Under the pieces are notes generated by a model. That model made no database searches. It was not told where the DNA came from and was given only the letters and a program-made list of their open reading frames with translations. This document shows, piece by piece, positions 33,318 through 43,100 of a stretch of DNA of 64,000 bases (positions are counted from its first letter, which is position 1; every line of letters starts with the position of its first letter). The DNA is from Komagataella phaffii GS115 (taxonomy: Eukaryota > Ascomycota > Pichiomycetes > Pichiales > Pichiaceae). Location of the stretch: NCBI RefSeq assembly GCF_000027005.1, contig NC_012966.1, positions 310,001 to 374,000 of the forward strand, read 5' to 3'. Both the position numbers and the translations under genes were made by a program.

Positions 33318-36300
33318 TTAATTGGCATTCATTTTATTGGGAGATTCTGCTGGTAAATACGGAATCAAGAGCTCCATCTCAGCATGCACGTTGTCTGGAT
33401 TATGCTCATATCTTCGAACACCAGTCTGTGAAAATGTCGTCCCACTATTGAGCATACCCACATTCATATCCCCCAGCTCCAATTGTAATTGCTTTTCGTT
33501 GCAAAATGTTTCATACTCTTTCACAAAAGAATCCCATTCGTTCAAGCTCTTACCTATGGTTCCCCATTTTTGGACCAAATGGTGGTGTTGATTTTGAAAT
33601 AGTTTATCAGTTTTTGTCTTCCCTGACTCAGATGCATTTGTATCTAGCGAAGGTGAACTTAAAGGTGTGCAATACTTCTTTTCTTTGTATTTGCCGTCGG
33701 CCATGCTTAAATACAGAGATTCTGAATCTGAAACTGATGCGCCTGAATCACTCGATGAAGAATATATGAGGCCTATTCCACTATTTTCTCTGTAGATCGA
33801 GCTGCTCAAACGTGGTAAACGTGGTACTGTGATAATTGATCGCTCCTCTAGAATTCTTGATTTGGGCCCCATTAATCTCAAATGTTTATTCATTTGTGAA
33901 TCTACAGGGATGAGCTGAAATTTATATAAAGGCTTAATCACCTTTGGAATGTTCAGCATTATCTTGAATTCTCTTGGCTGCGAATCACTTGTCAACCCTA
34001 AAACTCCTCCAAATGTATCATCAAACATGCTTAATCCTGATTTGTCACTGGAAACACTTTTTATGTCGAAGTTACTGGATTCATCATCCAGAGACACATT
34101 AACCACTGAAGACGTGGGCGAATCAAACGCTGACTTGAGAGACGACAATGACAAAGACGATGAGAATTTCTTTCGAGCCACACAAGTTCCAAGCGACTCC
34201 TTCGGCGTAGTAGCCTCAGACCCAGGGACGGACTGTGTTTTGGGAGAGCCTGTTGGAGAATTGGTAGCGGAGTCGGACTTGTTCTTGAAAAACTTCAACG
34301 CCGACTCCAAAGAATGCACAAAAGAACTCCCACTTGATGACGGGGACTTCGGTGCCTCGTCTGTATCTTGAATGGTGGAAAGTGTTGCAGATGACGAGTG
34401 CTTAGAAATCTTGTTTGAGGATTTTGGAACAACAATGGGGACTCCAGCCCAAGTGTAAACACTATCGTCAAAAACTTCGAATGGGTAGTTCGTTTTCTTG
34501 TCTATGGCAAGGTCATCGTCGACATTCGGAGAAGCGTTAGCAGTGGTGGCCATCGTCAAATCTTCACTTGATAATAGTGATTGAAAGTTATACCCACCAT
34601 TGTTCTTCTTACAGCCATTATTACTAGCGATTGTTAATCTATGGTTTAATAATGGGGTCGAAGGTTTCACTTCCAATTCAGGTACGAGTTCTGCCATTCT
34701 TAGTGCGATTGAATGAGACCTCTTCAGTTTTTTGGTCACTAAGGATTTGATTTCGTCATGTCTATAGCTCTTAAAGGAGAGAACGCCAATTACCTTCCAT
34801 ATAATTAGATGCTGGTAATAGCAACGTAATAAAGGTTGCCAATGGTTGAAAAATTTATCCCAATGGCTTAATAGGTAATAACTTGAGTTCCACCTATATC
34901 CCTTCTCAGGGCTCCTTATCCATATGGTTTCACTTTTGATCGGTTCTTCAAGAAGGGGAATGAAACTCCAGATGTTGAACAATATTGACAAAGCCTTTAA
35001 TTCACAAATGATGTTCAACGTATCTGTTAACAATCGAAAGAGTGCATCCAGCCAAAAACTCCAATCAATACATGTGGTAGCAGAGTTGTCGACATGGAGA
35101 ACCAATTGATAAAACAAGTCTAATACCACACAACTCTGATAGTAATCATAGCATGAAATAAAGGATGCCATTTTCACTAACGTTCGATCTATCTTTGAGA
35201 GAAATATGTCAATTAATGCCACGTCGAAACTCTCTTTATCATAGGACAGGTATCGAAAAGTCTTGAACAGCTTCATAATTGGAGCTGGTAGCTCATAATT
35301 GAAGCTATTGACCATTGATAATATGTTGTTCGAACTATAGTTAATATTGTTATTGGAGGAACTGTGCTTCTTGAATGCCGATCTACATTCAAAAGCATGG
35401 TCGATGATCTCTTCAACATGGCACAAAATATGGATAAAGCCTGGAAATTTGAGAATGTCGTATTCAGATATTCCAGAATGACAAATATATCCGTTGACAA
35501 TCTTTAGGTAATGGAAAAGAAATGAATTAAAAACATCAATGTTCGTGTCAACATTGACCCATCGAGTCACCCAAACCCCCCTGGGTTCCAATATCCCAGG
35601 AACCTTACCTACAGGAGGCTCCATTGAGTTTAAATGTTTATTCTGCTGAGAATTAATCTTTTCTTTGACTGTTCTTCCTTTAAAATCATATAGCTTTGAA
35701 GCGGGAAGAAATTGAGGGAAAGGGTTCGTAGCAGCACATTCATTTTCGGCCTTTTGACTTGGCCTGTTATGGAATTTGCCCATTCGGAAATATCTGCTAT
35801 TTCGAATATTGAATATGAATAAGAGAGCGTTCGAAACATTGTCTAGATGAAAAAAACTGTAGGCAAAAACCTTCCCTATCATTCCATTAACTTGTAGTGA
35901 GCACTTTTTTGTCGTTGAATTCAGTCTGAATATGCAGTATTCCAAAGTTTTGGCAAGATAATCCTGGTACTTGGTGTAGTTTTCATTCCCTTGTTGTGTA
36001 ATATTAAACCATTCGGGTCTTGAAATAATACGAGATATGCATTCCAGGATAAGCGGTATATCAGACGACTTTAATGCAGATGCTGGTTTCTGTGAAGGCT
36101 GAGATGAATTAGTTAGAATGTTCAGTAATATCTCCCACCATTGTAGAAGAATTCTAAAGCCATAGTCCATCACTGAGAGAGGAATCTTTCCTATAAGTAT
36201 GTTGGAGTCCACGCTCGTGTTTCGTAGAAAAGGGAGCAACCATATTCTAAGAAAGTTCGTTTTGGACACTCCAGATTTGGATCCTTCAAACTTACAAATC

Positions 36301-36443
36301 CCCTTATAGAGAAACTTGTATGCAGCCGACAACTCTTGGTCAATACTTATTTCTTTAGTAACTTGGATTCCTCTTTCCTTTGGCTGGTTTTTATAAACGG
36401 TAAGCCTCTTCAGGTTGGATTTGCTCCGAGATTTTGTGTCCAT
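33318..36443 (-). CDS. SND1: SND1-like protein (DUF1765/UPF0592 family)
   Basis: 1041 residues. The N-terminal half (about 30-560) is helical and aromatic-rich and carries a block I associate with fungal DUF1765 proteins: GVWVTRWVNVDTNIDVFNSF, followed by HYLKIVNGYICHSG. In S. cerevisiae this family is represented by YDR186C/SND1, a cytosolic factor of the SRP-independent (SND) ER-targeting route. The region 640-830 is Ser-rich and disordered. The C-terminus has SLNEWDSFVKEYETFC followed by LLIPYLPAESP, which resembles the yeast tail. Naming is from memory, so orthology is moderate. It converges with SEI1 with only 15 bases between stop codons. Confidence 0.65.
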   Translation of the reverse strand: MDTKSRSKSNLKRLTVYKNQPKERGIQVTKEISIDQELSAAYKFLYKGICKFEGSKSGVSKTNFLRIWLLPFLRNTSVDSNILIGKIPLSVMDYGFRILLQWWEILLNILTNSSQPSQKPASALKSSDIPLILECISRIISRPEWFNITQQGNENYTKYQDYLAKTLEYCIFRLNSTTKKCSLQVNGMIGKVFAYSFFHLDNVSNALLFIFNIRNSRYFRMGKFHNRPSQKAENECAATNPFPQFLPASKLYDFKGRTVKEKINSQQNKHLNSMEPPVGKVPGILEPRGVWVTRWVNVDTNIDVFNSFLFHYLKIVNGYICHSGISEYDILKFPGFIHILCHVEEIIDHAFECRSAFKKHSSSNNNINYSSNNILSMVNSFNYELPAPIMKLFKTFRYLSYDKESFDVALIDIFLSKIDRTLVKMASFISCYDYYQSCVVLDLFYQLVLHVDNSATTCIDWSFWLDALFRLLTDTLNIICELKALSILFNIWSFIPLLEEPIKSETIWIRSPEKGYRWNSSYYLLSHWDKFFNHWQPLLRCYYQHLIIWKVIGVLSFKSYRHDEIKSLVTKKLKRSHSIALRMAELVPELEVKPSTPLLNHRLTIASNNGCKKNNGGYNFQSLLSSEDLTMATTANASPNVDDDLAIDKKTNYPFEVFDDSVYTWAGVPIVVPKSSNKISKHSSSATLSTIQDTDEAPKSPSSSGSSFVHSLESALKFFKNKSDSATNSPTGSPKTQSVPGSEATTPKESLGTCVARKKFSSSLSLSSLKSAFDSPTSSVVNVSLDDESSNFDIKSVSSDKSGLSMFDDTFGGVLGLTSDSQPREFKIMLNIPKVIKPLYKFQLIPVDSQMNKHLRLMGPKSRILEERSIITVPRLPRLSSSIYRENSGIGLIYSSSSDSGASVSDSESLYLSMADGKYKEKKYCTPLSSPSLDTNASESGKTKTDKLFQNQHHHLVQKWGTIGKSLNEWDSFVKEYETFCNEKQLQLELGDMNVGMLNSGTTFSQTGVRRYEHNPDNVHAEMELLIPYLPAESPNKMNAN

Positions 36444-37452
36444 TCGGGGCGAATATCCGTCAACTGTTTATAAAATGCAAAAATGAATGCTACTTTGTTT
36501 CAGTGTGTCGTTGAAGACTTAACGGGTGGACTATGAGTGCAGTATCACAAATAAAGCCAGGACCGGAATGAAGGGGGAAAACGCAGCAAACTATTGAGAT
36601 GCAAAGGATTCTGGATGTAAAATGAGAGTCTGTGTTGCTGACTGTAAAGGAAGGACAAAAGAGAGATCTAGCCTTGTACAAAGTGTGCTTCGGGCTGTTG
36701 TTATGCTTGGCGGAGGTTTGTTCAGTTTCTAAATTGTATTTCTGATACCAAAAATATCCCAAGCTGAATCAGTGTGCACGTGACGCTTAACGTGATCTGT
36801 ATCTTTTATCTGTGGAAAAGGTGTCTTGGCTAACTGGAGCTTTTCGAAGGTGTGGAAAATGTTGCCGGGGGCTTTGAGGCTTGTGGAGTGTGGGCTTGGA
36901 ATTTTCTTTTCTTAGATTGTTTTGCAAGGATGGTGCTAAAGACGTTTGGTTGATATCTGTGGTGTGATGTACGACATGCATACTGCGGTAGGTATAAAGT
37001 TCGATCACCTAATACGGAAACTGAGAAAAAAAAACCACATAGGCAAGAAAGGTTGGTAGATAGATAACTAGTGGACGATGCTGTGGTGGGATAAGGCCAT
37101 CCTCGGGCTGACCAAGATGATGGTAGATGTACCGGGGATGTGTTACTGAAATTTAAGTGTCAATGTCAAAGATTCTAGAACATTTTCAAATAATCCGAGG
37201 AAAAATTAAAATTCCTTTCTCATGTTTTAGTGTGGTATCCTTCTTTTTTGTGTTGTTCCATACAAATAGTTTGGTCGCGGAATTGATTGTCCTGCTGTCA
37301 ACAATCCGATCGCTAGCCCCGCCCGTCGCTCCCGTAGACGTTCCTCGCTCGCCTTCTCTGTTCGCGAATATTCGTTGTAACACGACCGAAATTTTCTGTG
37401 TTTTCAAAGCTTTGAACATCACACGCTCTAGCTTTGCTTCATCCAATCCGAA
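36444..37452. other. Divergent intergenic region SND1-like/BRE1 (1.0 kb)
   Basis: 1009 bases upstream of both neighbours. It contains short open frames on both strands with no protein-like features, a CGCTAGCCCCGCCCGTC-type GC-rich patch near 37310-37330, and A/T runs. No tRNA or box C/D signals found. Confidence 0.35.
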
Positions 37453-39576
37453 ATGAGCGTAGAGGACAGAAAACGTCTTGTGGACGATAATCCACCTCAG
37501 CCGGATCATAAAAAGCCTAAGCTGCCAAAGGTACTGGATCAGTTGAGCGAGCCTGGTGAGATGTTGACCCAGAATGACATAGTATTTTTCAAGAAGGAAG
37601 CGATATGGCGACAGATGAATCACTTCAAATCTAACGTGAATCTAATCGGTTCAGAGTTGGAAAAGTACAAATCTGGATATGCTAAAAGCGTTTCTCATTT
37701 GAGCACGGTCAATGAGTGGATAGACCAGCTTGTTGCCGCTTTCTTGGAGCAAGGCTTCAAAGTATCAGATGAGATAAATGACAAACTGGTCGTAGACTTT
37801 GATTGTTCCCCGGACCAAGAGGAAGGCGAACATGTAAGCCAATTACTGGAGAAGCTCAGAGAGAAGAGAATAACCCTAATCAAGCTGTTTACTCCCTTGT
37901 TGAACTCGAAACTGGGTGATACTTCTGAAGACACTGCAGCTTTGAAAGATTCTCTGGCTAGAGCCCATAGAGAAAGGAGTACGTTGATTCAGGAGAATAA
38001 AATCCTGAACTCGACTCTTAAAGACATTAAACAACAATATCTTGATATTGTCAAAGTAAAGGATAGACTGGAATCTAAATCCTTGAGTAGAATAAACGGG
38101 AACACCGAGGAAGGTCAACCGGCGGAGAATAACATCAAACTAGAGCCTAGTGATGGTAACGACTCAGAAACAATTTCCACAACAGCTGCGAAAACAGAGA
38201 CAAATGGTACTCCTGTAAATAATGAAACAACAGACCATGATGAGGATCTCCAGAATAATCTGGAAAAGGTAAAGCTGGAGAACAGCCTACTATTACAGCA
38301 ATTGCAAGAAACACAGCAAAAACTATCAATAAATGAGAAGAAGCTCCATGAGTTGAATCTTGTGTTGAACAACCTATCTGGGGATATGCTACTAAAGAAT
38401 AGTGTGGTATATAGTTCTCTTTATTCCAATTATAACGATTTGGAAGCAAAATTTAAAGAGCTGCAAGATGCCGATAAGCTTAACGTGGAGATTGTGTCAA
38501 AGTTACAGGCCAATAATTTAGATTTTGAGAAGAAGATTGTCCAAGAATTCGAAAAGGAAAAGAACCTGCTACAGAAACAACTTGCCAAAAACGAACAAGA
38601 TCTGGCAAGAATTAGAAGTAATAGGGACGAGCTGTTATCTCAGGTCAGCATGCTCAAGGCTGAAAAGGACAAGGATCTGCTGTATCAAGAGTTACAAAAG
38701 TTGATTGATATTCAGAACGCTAGAATAGATCAGTTATCTGCGGAGAAACAAGTGAATGAATTTGAGGATAAAGGTGAGGACAGAGATGTATTATTGAAGA
38801 AAATCCAGTTACTATTGGCAGAATTGAAAGATATTGAAGCTGTTTTCAAGAAGACTAGAGAAATCGAATCTGAGAAACTCAAACAATATGTGGACTCTAG
38901 TTCAGTGATAACAAAGTTGACCACCGAAAAAAACAAGGCTGATCAGAAATACTTTGCCACAATGAGATTGAAGGATTCTTTGGCCATGGAAAACAAGTTG
39001 TTGAAAACGAGTTTAAGCAAAAGTAAGGAGCTGATCGACAAGAACAAAGAGTTAATTGCGGAATATCAGTCCAAGGTCAATATTTTACAGAACGAACTTT
39101 TAACCACGTTGACCGAACTCAATAAGAAGACCAACGTTGATATTTCTACCATGCAGAAGAGTTTGAATGAACTGATCAATTCAAATACAATCTTGAAGCA
39201 ACAGTTGTCTTTACGAGATGCCGAGGTTGAGAATAAGTCCCTTGAAGTTCTGGAAAAAGATGTTGAACTCAAAGAAAACAAAAGACTCATTGAATCATTG
39301 AAGTTTGAAAAGGAAAAACTAACTGATAGAATTCAAAGGTACCGAGAAACCAAATCGTTAGGTGACCTGGATGATCAATCTACCAGCCTGGAAAGTTTCC
39401 GTAAACTAGTTTACTGTGACATTTGCGAGCGAAATTTCAAGAAAGTTGCAGTCACTACATGCGGCCACACTTTCTGTAAGGAATGTATTGACGATAGGAT
39501 CAACTCCAGAATGAGAAAATGCCCCAATTGCAATAAGCCTTTCAGCAAGATGGATGTCTTGGAGATTCATCTGTAG
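37453..39576 (+). CDS. BRE1: E3 ubiquitin ligase BRE1 for histone H2B
   Basis: 707-residue RING E3 that works with Rad6 to monoubiquitinate histone H2B during transcription, a prerequisite for H3K4 and H3K79 methylation. A C3HC4 RING lies at the extreme C-terminus (about 655-693): CDIC, then CGHTFCKEC, then CPNC. The N-terminal region (about 45-110) contains IWRQMNHFKSNVNLIGSEL, typical of the Bre1 Rad6-binding/Lge1-binding part. Residues 150-640 are dominated by coiled coil (repeated L/K/E heptads). The protein ends three residues after KMDVLEI, as in yeast Bre1. Length is close to the yeast protein (700). In S. cerevisiae BRE1 (YDL074C) lies beside RPL31A and RXT3, also present in this window. 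Confidence 0.97.
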   Translation: MSVEDRKRLVDDNPPQPDHKKPKLPKVLDQLSEPGEMLTQNDIVFFKKEAIWRQMNHFKSNVNLIGSELEKYKSGYAKSVSHLSTVNEWIDQLVAAFLEQGFKVSDEINDKLVVDFDCSPDQEEGEHVSQLLEKLREKRITLIKLFTPLLNSKLGDTSEDTAALKDSLARAHRERSTLIQENKILNSTLKDIKQQYLDIVKVKDRLESKSLSRINGNTEEGQPAENNIKLEPSDGNDSETISTTAAKTETNGTPVNNETTDHDEDLQNNLEKVKLENSLLLQQLQETQQKLSINEKKLHELNLVLNNLSGDMLLKNSVVYSSLYSNYNDLEAKFKELQDADKLNVEIVSKLQANNLDFEKKIVQEFEKEKNLLQKQLAKNEQDLARIRSNRDELLSQVSMLKAEKDKDLLYQELQKLIDIQNARIDQLSAEKQVNEFEDKGEDRDVLLKKIQLLLAELKDIEAVFKKTREIESEKLKQYVDSSSVITKLTTEKNKADQKYFATMRLKDSLAMENKLLKTSLSKSKELIDKNKELIAEYQSKVNILQNELLTTLTELNKKTNVDISTMQKSLNELINSNTILKQQLSLRDAEVENKSLEVLEKDVELKENKRLIESLKFEKEKLTDRIQRYRETKSLGDLDDQSTSLESFRKLVYCDICERNFKKVAVTTCGHTFCKECIDDRINSRMRKCPNCNKPFSKMDVLEIHL

Positions 39577-40141
39577 TTTAATATTGTATAAAGATGTATG
39601 AATAGAGAGTATAATAGATGCTAATCAAAAAGGGCTGTACGATGGTCGGGGTGGATTGCCTGTTTCATGTGCGACAGATGATCTTCTCTTTTTCCTTCCT
39701 TCCAGGGCCCTGCCCGCATTTTGCTTGATATCCAATATTCGCAATCCTATTCGCATGAAATAATACCTAACACATCCCCACACTCCTTATCGTCCTCCGC
39801 TTAACCTTCGTTGTCATCAGAAACTGTCGGACCTTACCGATTAGCTCGATTTCACAACCTTGCCAACGTTGTGCCGCGGAGCAAAGCGAAAATTCAACCA
39901 ATCAAGGACCCGGCGAGGTATACGGCGTCGAGCCCGCGATTTGACGTCGCCGATATTGATAAGAAATTTCCTATCGTATGTAATCTATTATCGGGGAAGT
40001 CAAAGCTCTCGTAGAAAAAATTTAATGTATAAAGAGATGGAGGGTGACCGGATTTCCGATCTAACTAGACGCAGAAGCATTATTGCCGTTGAATACCTCT
40101 CACACATAATAGTTTTTTATCTATTCGTTTAACTTGTAATA
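39577..40141 (+). promoter_or_regulatory. DUR1,2 upstream region with GATA-factor sites
   Basis: 565 bases before the urea amidolyase start. GATAAG occurs at 39958-39963, and reverse-complement TTATC cores are at 39787-39791, 39988-39992 and 40117-40121. Such clusters are the usual binding sites for the nitrogen-regulated GATA factors (Gln3/Gat1), which activate urea catabolism genes in yeasts. Function inferred. No gene or RNA seen; a 68-codon frame at 39811-40014 does not begin with ATG. Confidence 0.45.
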
Positions 40142-43100
40142 ATGGCTGTGATAGATACTACTGGCTGGACTACATCACAGTGGATTAAGTACCACTCGGA
40201 ACATGACCCGGAAGAATCTTTTCAATTGCTCAGTGCACTAGTTTCTTCTCAGAAAACTGCACCTGAAGATCCAGTCTGGATCTCGTTGGTATCTGAAGAC
40301 GATCTGTTGCACCAATGGAAGATTCTTCAGTCTAAATCAGATAAGTTCCAATTACCGTTGTATGGTGTCCCAATCGCCGTAAAGGACAACATCGACGTCA
40401 AGGGTCTGCCTACTACTGGAGCTTGCCCCTCGTTCAAATACTCCCCACAATCAGATGCCACCATCGTCAGTCTCTTGAGAGACCAGGGTGCTATTGTTAT
40501 AGGTAAGACTAATATGGATCAGTTTGCTACTGGTCTTGTGGGCACTAGGTCTCCATATGGGAAACCAACTTCAGCTTTTAGTGATAAGCACGTTTCCGGA
40601 GGCTCTTCCTCTGGCTCCGCTGTGGTCGTTGCTAAAGGTATCGTGCCAATCTCGTTAGGTACTGATACGGCTGGATCCGGTAGAGTTCCTGCTCATATTA
40701 ACAATTTGATTGGTCTTAAGCCAACTAAAGGTGTTTTCTCTTGCCATGGAATTGTACCTGCCTGCAAGTCTTTGGATTGTCCTTCAATTTTCAGTTTGAC
40801 ACTGAGTGATGCTCAGCTAGCATTCAACATCATGGCTCAACCTGATCTTGCCCAAGATGAATATTCCAGACCAATGCCCTCCAACCCAAAGAAGTATTTC
40901 TCATCTGCTTTGAAAATTGCCATCCCTCAGGACATTCCATGGTTTGGTGATTCGGAGAACAAAAAGATCTATACCGCTGCCGTTGAGTCTGCCTCCAAAC
41001 TTGGCGCCGAAGTGGTGGCTCTTGATTTTTCTCCGCTACTTGATTTGGCTAAATGTCTCTATGAAGGCCCTTGGGTCTCTGAACGTTGGGAGTCCATGAA
41101 AGATTTTTACAGCACTAACCCCGATAACAAAGATCTGGATCCTACTGTCACCAGTATTATCAAAGGTGGTGAAAAGTTTGATGCTGCCACCACTTTCAGA
41201 TTTGAGTACAAGAGAAACGCCATTCTGCAAAAAGTTAAGGCTTCATTCAGTGATTTTGATGCTCTTTTGGTTCCTACTGCTCCTTTGAACCCTACTTTGG
41301 AAGAGGTGGAAAAGGAACCAGTGCTGGTCAACTCTAGACAGGGAGTTTGGACCAATTTCGTCAATTTAGCTGACATGTCGGCATTGGCCGTTCCGGCTGG
41401 CTTTAGATCTGATGGATTGCCCTGTGGTGTTACCTTCCTTTCAGCAAAGTTCAATGATTACGCTTTGCTCGACCTTGCCAACAGATTTTTCAAAGTCCAT
41501 TACCATGAGGGTGTGAGAAGACTTGGAGCTACCAATGCAGAAAACGGTATCGGGGACGAGTTGTTACCTTTGCCTAAACCAAACTTGGATGACTGTGTTA
41601 AGCTGGCTGTTGTTGGTGCTCACTTGAAAGGATTCCCTCTTCACTGGCAACTAATTAAGTGTAATGCTACTTACCTTGCTTCTCCAAAAACAGCTAAATC
41701 TTATAGATTGTATGCTCTACCATTGAAAGGGGGACCTATTGCCAAACCAGGTCTTAGAAGAGTTGATGCTGATATCGGTGAACAAATTCAACTGGAGGTT
41801 TATGCCATTCCAAAGGAACACTTTGGTACCTTCATTTCGCTGGTTCCAGAGCCATTAGGTATTGGATCTGTGGAGTTGGAGTCTGGTGAATGGGTCAAAT
41901 CTTTCATCTGCGAAGAGATTGGCTATAAGGCTAAAGGAACGGAGGACATTACTTCATTTGGTGGCTGGAAAAACTACCAAGATTCACTGAAAAAACACGC
42001 AGAATCTCAAAAGAAACCTTTTGATGTTGTTTTAGTAGCCAACAGAGGTGAAATCGCCGTTAGAATCATCAAGACTTTAAAGAAACTCAAGATCAAATCG
42101 GTTTCTGTTTACTCAGATCCTGACAAGTATGCCGAGCATGTCCTGATTTCTGATGAATCAGTGGCATTGAATGGTGTTTCAGCTGCTGAGACTTATCTAG
42201 ATGTCGAGAAGATTGTCAAAGCCTGTAAGGATACTGGAGCTCAGGCTGTTGTTCCAGGTTATGGTTTCCTTTCTGAAAATGCTGATTTCAGTGATAGATT
42301 AGGCAAAGAAGGTATTGTCTTTGTAGGACCTTCTGGGGATGCTATCAGAAGACTTGGTCTGAAACATTCTGCTAGAGAGATCGCAGAGAAAGCCGGCGTA
42401 CCACTTGTTCCAGGATCTGGATTGGTCACCTCAACAAAGGAAGCCAAAGAGATTGCAGCCAAGCTAGAGTATCCAGTCATGGTCAAATCTACTGCCGGTG
42501 GTGGTGGAATTGGTTTGCAAAAGGTAGACTCTGAGGCTGATATTGAGAGAGTTTTTGAAACTGTTCAACATCAAGGTAAATCTTACTTTGGAGACTCTGG
42601 TGTCTTTTTGGAGAGATTCGTCGAGAATGCTAGACACGTTGAGATTCAGATGTTTGGTGATGGTTACGGTAAAGCTATTGCCTTAGGTGAAAGAGACTGT
42701 TCCTTGCAAAGGAGAAACCAAAAAATCATTGAGGAAACACCTGCTCCAAATCTTCCTGAAGCAACAAGACTGAAGATGAGAAAGGCTGCTGAACAGTTAG
42801 GTTCTGCTATGAACTATAAATGTGCAGGTACTGTCGAGTTCATTTATGACGAGAAGAGAGACGCTTTCTATTTCTTAGAGGTCAATGCTCGTTTGCAAGT
42901 AGAGCATCCAATTACTGAAATGGTTACTGGTCTTGACCTGGTTGAATGGATGCTGTACATTGCTGCTGATATGCCTCCCAGCTTTGACCAAGAGATCAAG
43001 GTCACTGGAGCTTCTATGGAGGCCCGTCTGTACGCTGAGAATCCAATTAAAGACTTCATGCCTTCACCTGGTCAATTAACTGAAGTCGAGTTTCCTAAAT

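Noticed and set aside
39811..40014. Open frame in the DUR1,2 promoter
   Set aside because: Does not begin at ATG and overlaps GATA-type promoter sites.
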